This document shows positions 8,165-15,866 of a stretch of 64,000 bases of DNA, piece by piece. The DNA lies in assembly GCA_017442735.1 (NCBI GenBank), contig JAFRZE010000067.1:59195-123194 (forward strand). The letters run 5' to 3'. Source of the stretch: Bacillota bacterium (GTDB lineage: Bacteria; Bacillota; Clostridia; Lachnospirales; Bianqueaceae). Under the pieces are notes generated by a model. The model ran no database searches and was not told the origin of the DNA. It saw only the letters and a program-made list of their open reading frames with translations. The translations under genes were made by a program, and so were the position numbers. The stretch's first letter is position 1, and every line of letters begins with the position of its first letter.

Positions 8165-9107
8165 AGAAATACGGTCGGATGAAGCCGGAAGAAAACTTCT
8201 TCGATATCTGGAGATCCTTTTACCCAAGGCGCCGAAAAGTTTTCTCTATAAAGCGATCCGCCAGAAGAAGATCAGAATCAACGGGAAACACCCGAAAGAC
8301 GAAAAGACCGTTCTGAATGCCGGCGATCAGATATCTCTTTTTTTAACCGATAATCAGTTGAAAGATTTTGGCTACAGCAATATATCGGCTTCGGGAACGG
8401 ACGGGATCGAGTTGGATCGTTTTCCACAAGCCCGGATCGTCTATGAAGATGACAGATTGCTGATCGTTGATAAACCAGTCGGTATCACGACGCAGAAAGG
8501 GAAAAATGATCCGGTATCACTGACAGAGATCATGCGGCATTATCTTGCAAAGGACCAGGAAACAAGTCCCTCTTCCTACCATCCTTCCTTCTGCCATCGT
8601 CTGGATAAGAACACATCCGGTCTGCTGATCATGGCGAAAACCCTTGCGTCTCACCAGGCTCTTCAACAGATGCTGGAAAAGCGTCAGGTAAAAAAGTACT
8701 ATCTGGCTGTTGTTCAGGGGATCCCGGAAGAGTGGAGACAGGAAACAAGGCTGATCCACCGATATCAGAAGGATGAGAAGAATAACCAGGCGCTCCTTTC
8801 TCCCTGGGAAGGAGAGGGGACAAGGGTTGAGCTGACGGTTTGTCTGATCGATTCCTTTGACGGCAAGTCTCTGGTGAAGGTAGATCTTATTTCCGGCAAA
8901 AGCCATCAGATCCGCGCCCAGCTTGCCTATGAAGGGTTTCCGATCATCGGCGATGGTAAATATGATGAGAAAACACATGTTTTCCGGCAGCAACTGGTCG
9001 CGTATGAATTATTTTTCGAACAACCCGATGAACTCCTGTCGGATCTTGAGGGAAAGCGTTTTTACGCCGAGATCCCTGATACGTGGAAAAAACAGTTTAC
9101 TTTATAA
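8154..9107 (+). CDS. RluA/RluD-family 23S rRNA pseudouridine synthase
   Basis: Converts uridine to pseudouridine in rRNA (family function). Of 317 residues, the first about 75 form an S4-type RNA-binding domain and the remainder the catalytic domain. The catalytic-Asp motif is HRLDKNTSGLLIMAK near residue 165, and KSHQIRAQLA lies near 248. The start is a TTG at 8154 behind AGAAGGGG, overlapping sigH. The exact target uridine cannot be assigned. A strong bidirectional terminator follows at once. Confidence 0.92.
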   Translation: MIHREIRSDEAGRKLLRYLEILLPKAPKSFLYKAIRQKKIRINGKHPKDEKTVLNAGDQISLFLTDNQLKDFGYSNISASGTDGIELDRFPQARIVYEDDRLLIVDKPVGITTQKGKNDPVSLTEIMRHYLAKDQETSPSSYHPSFCHRLDKNTSGLLIMAKTLASHQALQQMLEKRQVKKYYLAVVQGIPEEWRQETRLIHRYQKDEKNNQALLSPWEGEGTRVELTVCLIDSFDGKSLVKVDLISGKSHQIRAQLAYEGFPIIGDGKYDEKTHVFRQQLVAYELFFEQPDELLSDLEGKRFYAEIPDTWKKQFTL

Positions 9108-9108
9108 A

Positions 9109-9140
9109 AACAGATCCTCCCATTTTCGGGAGGATCTGTT
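9109..9140. terminator. Bidirectional terminator between the rluA-family gene and the P-loop gene
   Basis: A 13-bp perfect stem AACAGATCCTCCC/GGGAGGATCTGTT with a 6-nt loop. A-rich sequence on the left and T-rich sequence on the right allow use in both directions between convergent genes. Confidence 0.85.
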
Positions 9141-9160
9141 TATTGTGGCGGTAACAGTGC

Positions 9161-9574
9161 TTAGATCAGGCAGGAGCGATAGTGTTCGGGAATCTCATTT
9201 TCATCGCAGCTCATACTGATGATGAAATGGATATTGTAACGATCCGCTACTTCCGCTACACGGTCGAGCAGCTCTCCGGTCTTCGCCGGGTCTATCATAC
9301 GCGCGTTTTTCAGAAGACCGTCAATAAAGACGGTATTAATATCATAATCCTGTGAAAGAATTCCACAGACAAATCCAAAGAATTCGCTGCTGGTCTTCAG
9401 AGGATACTCAGCTGTCTGTACCAGACGGATGGAATAATCCAGACGGAAAATCTGACTTTGGTCCGCATCTACATAAACGATATGGCCGTCGTTGGTCTTG
9501 GCCAGTGTATTTGCCATCTCGACTAAAGTTTTTGTTTTTCCGGCACCTTGTTTACCGATCACTAATTGAATCAT
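9161..9574 (-). CDS. Small P-loop ATP-binding protein of unknown function
   Basis: A 137-residue single-domain protein with a Walker A motif GKQGAGKT at residues 7-14. A Walker B-like strand, NTVFIDGLL, lies near residue 80, followed by a final beta strand FIISMS. It resembles small conserved Clostridia proteins annotated only as ATP-binding. AAGGAGG precedes the ATG. It lies downstream of the C39-like gene with a 103-nt gap. No partner domain is seen that would suggest pilus retraction, although such proteins are sometimes labelled that way. Confidence 0.7.
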   Translation of the reverse strand: MIQLVIGKQGAGKTKTLVEMANTLAKTNDGHIVYVDADQSQIFRLDYSIRLVQTAEYPLKTSSEFFGFVCGILSQDYDINTVFIDGLLKNARMIDPAKTGELLDRVAEVADRYNIHFIISMSCDENEIPEHYRSCLI

Positions 9575-9677
9575 GGGGTTATTTCCTCCTTGAAAGATCC
9601 TTCGATATAAAAGATTATATCGTCAAACTAATTATAGCATCGATAGAAGCTTATTTCAATCGTTTTACATCCGGTTG

Positions 9678-10265
9678 TCAGGCGTTCTTTCTACGAAACA
9701 GATAATACCTGGGTCTTCTGTTTTCCGTATCTTCTTCCAGCACAAGAGAAGTGGTATAGAGAAAAAGCCCGTCCTCACGGATTTTCCCTTTTCTTCCGGG
9801 GATCGTATACTTGTTTTCTCTCCAGGCAGGATCCATCACGCCGAATTCTCCGTCATGATAGCTGAAAGCAAAAACATAATGGCCGACATCCGATAATGTC
9901 CCGATATGATCTTCCCTGTCTCCGCCGATATGCACGATCGCGGCGCCGCCGTCCCGGAGGCACTCCGCTAATTCCCAGGTATTGTTGGAAAAACGAAGGT
10001 CCAGGTCATAAAGATCAGCGACGATAGGACCGAGGATCTTCATATCTGTACCGGGGTTCAGATTGGCTTTGTTTTCACATGAAAGGCGGACGCCTTCCTC
10101 CAGTGTAAGACTCTTCAGTGTCAGACGGTCAACGACCATCGCGAGGGCACAGATCCCGCATCCGGAGTCTTTGATGTTCCCGCTGAGCGCTCCTTTGGAC
10201 TCGGGATCACTGAGATTGTTGGGGTAGGGAATATCCGGAAAATGATTCTGATTGATATACAGCAT
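9678..10265 (-). CDS. C39-like papain-fold cysteine peptidase domain protein
   Basis: A 195-residue protein whose predicted catalytic Cys lies in DSGCGICALAMVVDRL near residue 40. The His is in VGHYVFAFSY near 140 and an Asp in GVMDPA near 153, the order expected for peptidase C39-like folds. No signal peptide is evident. The ATG at 10265 is preferred over the upstream one at 10304 because AAGGA lies 7 nt before it and the promoter -10 overlaps 10305-10310. Substrate unknown. Confidence 0.7.
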   Translation of the reverse strand: MLYINQNHFPDIPYPNNLSDPESKGALSGNIKDSGCGICALAMVVDRLTLKSLTLEEGVRLSCENKANLNPGTDMKILGPIVADLYDLDLRFSNNTWELAECLRDGGAAIVHIGGDREDHIGTLSDVGHYVFAFSYHDGEFGVMDPAWRENKYTIPGRKGKIREDGLFLYTTSLVLEEDTENRRPRYYLFRRKNA

Positions 10266-10304
10266 AGCTTTCCTTCTTTCTTGTTCAGGAATGAATGATT
10301 TCAC

Positions 10305-10333
10305 ATTATAACACAGGATTCTTGACGTTTCCA
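10305..10333 (-). promoter_or_regulatory. Promoter of the C39-like gene
   Basis: On the minus strand -35 TGGAAA (10328-10333), a 17-nt spacer and a perfect -10 TATAAT (10305-10310). The -35 directly abuts the -35 of the divergent rnf promoter. Confidence 0.65.
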
Positions 10334-10350
10334 GCCGATTAGAGTAAAAT
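10322..10350 (+). promoter_or_regulatory. Promoter of rnfCD
   Basis: Plus-strand -35 TTGACG (10322-10327), a 17-nt spacer and -10 TAAAAT (10345-10350), giving a leader of about 17 nt before the first possible rnfC start. Confidence 0.75.
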
Positions 10351-10373
10351 TAGAGATTATAGACTGGTAAACT

Positions 10374-11750
10374 ATGCATATAGGGGTTTTTTGTATGGAT
10401 CTATCTCATTTGTTCAGCTCTCATTCTCTGCGGGCTTTTTCCTTTGAAGGCGGTGTCCGTCCGGCGGATGAGAAACAGTTCTCCAAGGATCATCCCATTC
10501 TGGATTTTATGGATCCTCAGCAGGAAATGGTTTTTTTCATGCTGCAGCATCAGGGTGAACCATGTGAACCTGTTGTAAAAGAAGGAGAGAAAGTATTCCG
10601 GGATCAGCTGATCGGAAGCCCCAAAGGTCTTGGCGCGCCTGTCTACAGCAGTGTTTCGGGTATTGTAAAAGCAATTGAGCCTCGCCTTCATCCCAATGGC
10701 CAGATGATCATGAGTGTCGTGGTAGACAATGATCACATGTATGAAACCTTACCCGCGAAATTTCCGCCTGCCAGCTTTATGGAACTCACGAAAGAAGAGA
10801 TCCTTGAAAGGATCCGTTTTGCCGGGATCGTCGGGATGGGAGGAGACGGATATCCGACTTTTCCAAAGCTTGTATCCGCAATGCAAAAACCAATCGATCA
10901 TGTCCTGCTCAACGGATGTGAGTGTGAACCCTACCTGAGTTCGGATTACCGGGTCATGCTGGAAGATTCCTGGAGGGTGGTCAACGGTCTGAAGATCGTT
11001 TTATCACTTTTCCCGGAAGCGAAGGGGATCATCTGTATGGAGCATAACAAACCGGATGCTGTCGAAGCACTGGGAGAACATGTTCAGGATGATGAAAAAA
11101 TCCGTATTTGTACATTAAAATCCAAATATCCGTCCGGGGATGAAAAAGTATTGATCGAATCCGTTCTGCGCCGGCAGATACCGGCGGGAATGAAAGCTGA
11201 AGACGCTTCCTGCGTCGTACTGAATATTGATACATCGGTAGCGATCTCCCGCGCGGTTACGCAGGCCAGGCCACTGGAAAGAAGAATCATCACGATAGCC
11301 GGTGACTGTGTAAGGAATCCCGGCAACTATCGCGTACGGGTGGGAACGAGTTTCAGTGAACTGCTGGAGCAGGTCAGTCCCCTGGCTAAAAGGCCCAGGC
11401 GTGTGATCTACGGCGGCCCTATGATGGGAAATGCGGTTAATTCTCTGGATTTCCCTGTCGTAAAAACAAGTTCCTGTATACTGCTTCTTTCTTCCAAATC
11501 ACCATCCCGCTCAGAAGAAACCGCCTGTATAAGATGCGGGCAGTGCCTAACAGCCTGTCCTGTTCATCTGGAGCCTTTCAGACTGTATGAAGCGCTTATG
11601 AAGGATGATCAGACTCTTTTCAGCAAACTGAACGGGGATCTATGTACAGGATGCGGCTGCTGCAGTTATGTTTGTCCCGCAAAGCGGGATCTGACAGAGA
11701 TCATTTCAAAGCGGAATTGGCAGCCTGAAGGCGCGGAGGAGGAGTCATGA
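10374..11750 (+). CDS. rnfC: RnfC-type electron transport complex subunit
   Basis: Peripheral NADH- and FMN-binding Fe-S subunit of the Rnf ferredoxin:NAD+ oxidoreductase. It has up to 458 residues, and a start at ATG 10395 is also possible because neither site has a strong Shine-Dalgarno. The N-terminus carries the GGVRP...DHPI motif, followed by a biotinyl/lipoyl-like domain (SPKGLGAPVYSSVSG) and the nucleotide-binding motif GMGGDGYPTFPKL near 158. An SLBB-like region comes next, then two ferredoxin-type clusters, CIRCGQCLTACP near 384 and CTGCGCCSYVCP near 424. Only rnfD follows. The other Rnf subunits are not in this window. Confidence 0.92.
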   Translation: MHIGVFCMDLSHLFSSHSLRAFSFEGGVRPADEKQFSKDHPILDFMDPQQEMVFFMLQHQGEPCEPVVKEGEKVFRDQLIGSPKGLGAPVYSSVSGIVKAIEPRLHPNGQMIMSVVVDNDHMYETLPAKFPPASFMELTKEEILERIRFAGIVGMGGDGYPTFPKLVSAMQKPIDHVLLNGCECEPYLSSDYRVMLEDSWRVVNGLKIVLSLFPEAKGIICMEHNKPDAVEALGEHVQDDEKIRICTLKSKYPSGDEKVLIESVLRRQIPAGMKAEDASCVVLNIDTSVAISRAVTQARPLERRIITIAGDCVRNPGNYRVRVGTSFSELLEQVSPLAKRPRRVIYGGPMMGNAVNSLDFPVVKTSSCILLLSSKSPSRSEETACIRCGQCLTACPVHLEPFRLYEALMKDDQTLFSKLNGDLCTGCGCCSYVCPAKRDLTEIISKRNWQPEGAEEES

Positions 11751-12658
11751 GTATTGGTGTCCTGTATCCGTCAAAAGCACCTCATATTCGAAATCCAAGG
11801 ACGACATCGTCCATCATGCGGGAAGTGCTCTTCGCGCTGATCCCGCTGGTCATCTTCGCGACCGTTTATTTTGGCGTCCGCGTTTTACTCGTCGTGACAC
11901 TTTCCGTCCTGAGCGCTGTTCTTTCCGAGTTTTTATTTGAGTTTCTTCTTCACAGAAAAATCACGATCGGCGATTGCAGCGCGGCTGTCACAGGTCTTAT
12001 TTTCGCGTTGATGCTGCCTGTCACAGTTCCCTGGTGGATCCCTGTCCTTGGATCTGTGATCGCTATCATCGTCATGAAGCAGGCATTTGGCGGAATAGGG
12101 AGAAATCCGTTCAATCCCGCACTGTTTTCCAGATGTCTGATGATGGTCGTTTTTCCCGGGATCATGCGAGCGTTTGAGATCGATGCTGTCAGTGTTCCGA
12201 CCCCGCTGATCGCCATGGTGGATAATGTGAAACTGCTTCCCGGCCTGAGGTCCTGTTTCCTGGGTGTCATTCCCGGTTCGATCGGCGAAACCTCTTCCTT
12301 GCTCATATTGCTTAGCGGAGGTTACCTGATCATACGCGGAATCATTGATTTCAGGATACCGCTCGTCTTTCTGGCATCGTCTCTCATCCTTAGCTATGCG
12401 CTTGGACTGGACGGCCTGTATCAGCTCTTTACAGGAGGTATTATGTTCGCCGCTTTCTTTGTGGCGACGGATCCGACTACCTCTCCCATGCTGCCTGCGG
12501 GAAAATGGATCTATGGACTTCTTTGCGGCGTCCTGACGATCCTTATCAGAAAATATACCGGTTTCCCTGAGGGGATCTGCTTCGCGGTCTTGTGCATGAA
12601 TCTTTCCAGATACTTACTGGACCGTTTGCTTGTCCCTCATGTATACGGTATGAAATAA
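11747..12658 (+). CDS. rnfD: RnfD-type membrane subunit
   Basis: Integral membrane flavin subunit of Rnf/Nqr-type complexes, 303 residues with about nine hydrophobic segments. The covalent-FMN threonine of the family is probably Thr152 within VSVPTPLIAM, replacing the usual SGAT context, so flavinylation needs checking. The C-terminal motif TDPTTSPMLPAGKWIYG is typical. It overlaps rnfC by ATGA with GGAGGAGG upstream. The operon stops here, and a 60-nt gap leads to radC. Confidence 0.92.
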   Translation: MSIGVLYPSKAPHIRNPRTTSSIMREVLFALIPLVIFATVYFGVRVLLVVTLSVLSAVLSEFLFEFLLHRKITIGDCSAAVTGLIFALMLPVTVPWWIPVLGSVIAIIVMKQAFGGIGRNPFNPALFSRCLMMVVFPGIMRAFEIDAVSVPTPLIAMVDNVKLLPGLRSCFLGVIPGSIGETSSLLILLSGGYLIIRGIIDFRIPLVFLASSLILSYALGLDGLYQLFTGGIMFAAFFVATDPTTSPMLPAGKWIYGLLCGVLTILIRKYTGFPEGICFAVLCMNLSRYLLDRLLVPHVYGMK

Positions 12659-12718
12659 ATAGAGCATAAAAGCCTGTACCGCCTTCTGATAGTCTCACGA
12701 TTTATCAAGGAGGCAAAT

Positions 12719-13498
12719 ATGAAACAAAAGAAACAAGATCTGACGATCAAAGATCTTCCGCTTTCGGAACGTCCTTATGAGATTCTCGAAAAACGAGGAG
12801 CGGAAGTGCTGACAGACGCGCAGCTGCTCGCGATCATTCTGAAGAACGGATCAGCCGGTGAATCTTCTGTGACGTTATCCACCAGGATCCTGGGAGAACT
12901 CAACAAATACGATCAGGATCCGCTGATCGCCCTGACCCAGATGCCACTTGCGTCGCTTCGGGAATTTCGCGGCATCGGACGTGTGAAGGCGATCGAGATC
13001 CAGGCAGTCATGGAGATCGCGAAACGGATCAGCGGAAGGATGATCGCCGACCGAAAAGGGCTCACCACACAGGATATAGTGGGTATCTATATGGATACGA
13101 TGCGCTTCTCACAGCGAGAGGGTGCGTGGGCCTGCTATTTCAACATCAAAAACGCGATGATCGCCGAACAGTTCCTGGGATATGGGAGTTTACACACCGT
13201 TCTGGTGGATTTCACTCAGGTATTTAAAAAAGGACTTGAATGCGGCGCGTATAAGTTTGTGCTTCTGCATAATCATCCAAGCGGTGATCCGCGGCCGAGC
13301 AGAGCGGACTGTGATCTGACATACCGCCTGGAAGAAGCGGGGCAGATCATGAATATTCCGCTGGCAGATCATATTATTATCGGAGATAAAACTTATTATT
13401 CGTTCGTGGAGGACGGAAAGATATTACAGGAGGATACAGAAGGTGAAACGGGGACTTGCGATCGATCTGGGGACAGCGAATACACTGGTTTATTATAA
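12719..13498 (+). CDS. radC: RadC family JAB/JAMM domain protein
   Basis: A 259-residue protein. An N-terminal helix-hairpin-helix region (LREFRGIGRVKAIEIQA near 78-95) precedes a JAMM metalloprotease-like domain whose metal motif is HNHPSGDPRPSRAD near 187-200. The molecular role is unresolved, and the historical link to DNA repair is not well supported. AAGGAGG lies upstream of the ATG. The 3' end overlaps mreB by 56 nt in another frame. Position before mreB is conserved in Clostridia and Bacillus. Confidence 0.93.
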   Translation: MKQKKQDLTIKDLPLSERPYEILEKRGAEVLTDAQLLAIILKNGSAGESSVTLSTRILGELNKYDQDPLIALTQMPLASLREFRGIGRVKAIEIQAVMEIAKRISGRMIADRKGLTTQDIVGIYMDTMRFSQREGAWACYFNIKNAMIAEQFLGYGSLHTVLVDFTQVFKKGLECGAYKFVLLHNHPSGDPRPSRADCDLTYRLEEAGQIMNIPLADHIIIGDKTYYSFVEDGKILQEDTEGETGTCDRSGDSEYTGLL

Positions 13499-14474
13499 AG
13501 GTGTCGGTATCGTCATCGATGAACCATCCGTAGTCGCTGTCAATAAGGAAACACATGAAGTATTGGCGGTCGGTGAAGAAGCCAAGCAGATGATCGGTCG
13601 GACACCGGAGAATATAGAAGCGGTTCGCCCCATGAAGGACGGGGTGATCGCTGATTATCAGGCCACACGAGCTATGCTGGAATACTTTATCCATAAGGTG
13701 ATCAAACAGGGGTTCTTATTTAAACCGGATCTTGTCATCTGTGTGCCTTACGGTGTCACGGAAGTGGAGAAGAGAGCGCTGATGGATATCGCGCTGAAAG
13801 CCGGGACCAATGAACGGGGGACCTATCTGATCGAAGAACCGATGGCTGCCGCAGTAGGCGCGGGACTGCCGGTCGAAAGGCCGGAAGGTTCCATGGTAGT
13901 GGATATCGGCGGTGGAACAAGCGAGGTAGCGGTGATCTCTCTCGGCGGTATCGTCTGCAGCCGTTCCCTTCGCGTTGCCGGCGACGCTGTCGATCATGCC
14001 ATTGAATCCTACCTTCAGAAAGCCGGTGGTATGATGATCGGAGAGAGAACAGCCGAACAGGTCAAGATCTCGATCGGATCCGCCTATGTGGATGACAAGA
14101 CGATCGAAGAAAAAATGACGATCAAAGGACGGGACGCGTTAAACGGTATGCCGAAAACCATGGAAGTGACCAATTTCCAGATCGCGGAAGCCATCTACGC
14201 ACCGATCCGTGAGATCATCGACGCGATCCTTGGAACCCTGGAAATGACGCCGCCTGAACTCGCGGCAGATATATATGATCATGGGATCTGTCTGACCGGC
14301 GGCGGCGCGATGCTGAAAGGACTTCCGACGATGATAGAAAAAGCGACAGGTCTTCATGTGGAGATCGCGGAAGATCCGCTGGAATGTGTCGTTCGGGGAA
14401 CCGGCATGGTTCTGGAGAACCCCGATCAATTTCAGCATATCCTGCTTCCTGTCAGAATGAAATCAATGGAGTAA
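13443..14474 (+). CDS. mreB: Rod shape-determining actin homologue MreB
   Basis: Forms membrane-bound filaments that orient lateral wall synthesis. It has 343 residues from a GTG start behind AGGAGG (13428-13433), which lies inside radC. The actin-fold motifs are IDLGTANTLVY at the N-terminus (phosphate 1), VVDIGGGTSEVAVISLGG near 155-172 (phosphate 2) and LTGGGAMLKG near 283 (adenosine). Genes mreC, mreD, mrdA and rodA follow in the standard elongasome order. Confidence 0.97.
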   Translation: MKRGLAIDLGTANTLVYYKGVGIVIDEPSVVAVNKETHEVLAVGEEAKQMIGRTPENIEAVRPMKDGVIADYQATRAMLEYFIHKVIKQGFLFKPDLVICVPYGVTEVEKRALMDIALKAGTNERGTYLIEEPMAAAVGAGLPVERPEGSMVVDIGGGTSEVAVISLGGIVCSRSLRVAGDAVDHAIESYLQKAGGMMIGERTAEQVKISIGSAYVDDKTIEEKMTIKGRDALNGMPKTMEVTNFQIAEAIYAPIREIIDAILGTLEMTPPELAADIYDHGICLTGGGAMLKGLPTMIEKATGLHVEIAEDPLECVVRGTGMVLENPDQFQHILLPVRMKSME

Positions 14475-14484
14475 TCAATCACGC

Positions 14485-15351
14485 ATGTCACCAAAGAAGA
14501 ACCGTAAACTATGGATCGGGATCGCCCTGTGTGTGGTTCTGCTAGTTCTTACCGGCATTCTTGGCAGAAGATTTCTGTTTGTCCGTTCCGGACTTGGTAC
14601 CGTTTTTTCGCCTGTATCCGGTGCTTTTTCAGATTTTGGCCAGTGGCTGGATGATCATGTCAGAGGACCGTCTTCAAGAGCAGCTCTTCTGGAAGAAATA
14701 CAGAGTCTGAACAAACGGATCGAAGAGCTGGAACAGGAGAATCGGCTCCTTCAGTCTCAGAACAGACGGGCCAGAGAACTGGAAGAACTCTATCAGATGA
14801 ATTCCGACCTGCGAAGTTATCCTCAGATCGCAGCAGACGTAATCGGTCTTTCTCCCAGCAATTATTATGATCTTCTGATCGTGGATCGGGGAAGACTGGA
14901 TGGGATCGAGTCTTATATGCCGGTCACCGCGGGTGGTGGCCTGCTTGGCTATGTCTCGACCGTGTACGATTCCTGCTGTGAGATAACTTCTATCATCGCT
15001 TCTGACAGTGTCGTTTTTGGCCAGATCAACCGTCCGGGCGGGGCACTTGTCAAGGTAAACGGTTCAGGACTGATCTTAACATCGACAGGACGAATCATCG
15101 AGGAAAGCTATCTGAAGATCGAACTGGACGCATCCTGCTCGGATATCGCGGTGGGAGACGAGATCGTGACTTCATCGCTCAGTGATGTCTATCCGCCGGG
15201 GCTTTCTATCGGTTTTGTTACCAAGATCAGTGAAACCGACGGTGTTTATATCGCCTATGTCAAACCAACGGTCGATCTTTCCCAGGTCGATATGGTCCTG
15301 ATCCTGACCGAATTGAAGCAAAACACGATGCCAAAGGAGCAGGAGCCGTGA
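14485..15351 (+). CDS. mreC: Rod shape-determining protein MreC
   Basis: Bitopic elongasome scaffold of 288 residues. A short cytosolic N-terminus is followed by one membrane segment (about 9-30), a coiled coil rich in Glu/Leu/Gln (about 65-110) and the beta-barrel region containing VIGLSPSNYYDLLIVDRG and GDEIVTSSLSDVYPPGL. It begins 10 nt after mreB. The GGAG near 14468 is rather far from the ATG. Its stop overlaps mreD (GTGA). Confidence 0.94.
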   Translation: MSPKKNRKLWIGIALCVVLLVLTGILGRRFLFVRSGLGTVFSPVSGAFSDFGQWLDDHVRGPSSRAALLEEIQSLNKRIEELEQENRLLQSQNRRARELEELYQMNSDLRSYPQIAADVIGLSPSNYYDLLIVDRGRLDGIESYMPVTAGGGLLGYVSTVYDSCCEITSIIASDSVVFGQINRPGGALVKVNGSGLILTSTGRIIEESYLKIELDASCSDIAVGDEIVTSSLSDVYPPGLSIGFVTKISETDGVYIAYVKPTVDLSQVDMVLILTELKQNTMPKEQEP

Positions 15352-15866
15352 TTACGATTATCGATTGTCTGATCGGGCTTTTGATCCTGATCTCGCAGGC
15401 TACCTGGATGCATCATTTTTCGATTCTCGGAGTCATACCCAATCTGGTGGCTGTCTGGGTCGTCTATGTCGGTTTTATGAATGGCAAAGATAAAGCGCTG
15501 ATCACAGGCCTGTTTATCGGACTGATGCAGGATATTCTCTTTGGCCGATTGATCGGTCTTTTTGGTCTTGTCTATATGCTGATGGGAACTATGAGCGGAA
15601 TCCTGGCAGTCGATGTCGATCATTCCAGACTCCTGTTTCCCAGTCTGATCGCTTTGGCCGGGACACTGATCCTGGGTATTCTTCAGCTTTTGATTTTTCA
15701 GGTTATTCCGGGACAGCTCGGATTTCTTTCGGGTCTTAGATGGTATGTTTTACCGGAACTTCTGTATACAGCCGTTCTCTCTGTTCCGATCTATGCCATC
15801 TATTATGGTTTTCACATTCTTTTCGGGCGGCTCAGACGCAGAATAGTCCAAAGGAGGATCGTATGA
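15348..15866 (+). CDS. mreD: Rod shape-determining protein MreD
   Basis: Small integral membrane elongasome subunit of 172 residues with about five hydrophobic segments and the typical internal GLFIGLMQDILFGRLIGLF region near 50-70. It starts with GTG overlapping the mreC stop behind AAGGAGCAGGAG, and its own stop overlaps the mrdA ATG. Identity rests on length, topology and position more than on sequence motifs. Confidence 0.9.
   Translation: MITIIDCLIGLLILISQATWMHHFSILGVIPNLVAVWVVYVGFMNGKDKALITGLFIGLMQDILFGRLIGLFGLVYMLMGTMSGILAVDVDHSRLLFPSLIALAGTLILGILQLLIFQVIPGQLGFLSGLRWYVLPELLYTAVLSVPIYAIYYGFHILFGRLRRRIVQRRIV

Noticed and set aside
15740..15862. Longer N-terminus of PBP2
   Set aside because: It runs through mreD in another frame; ATG 15863 has a strong ribosome site and begins the membrane anchor region.
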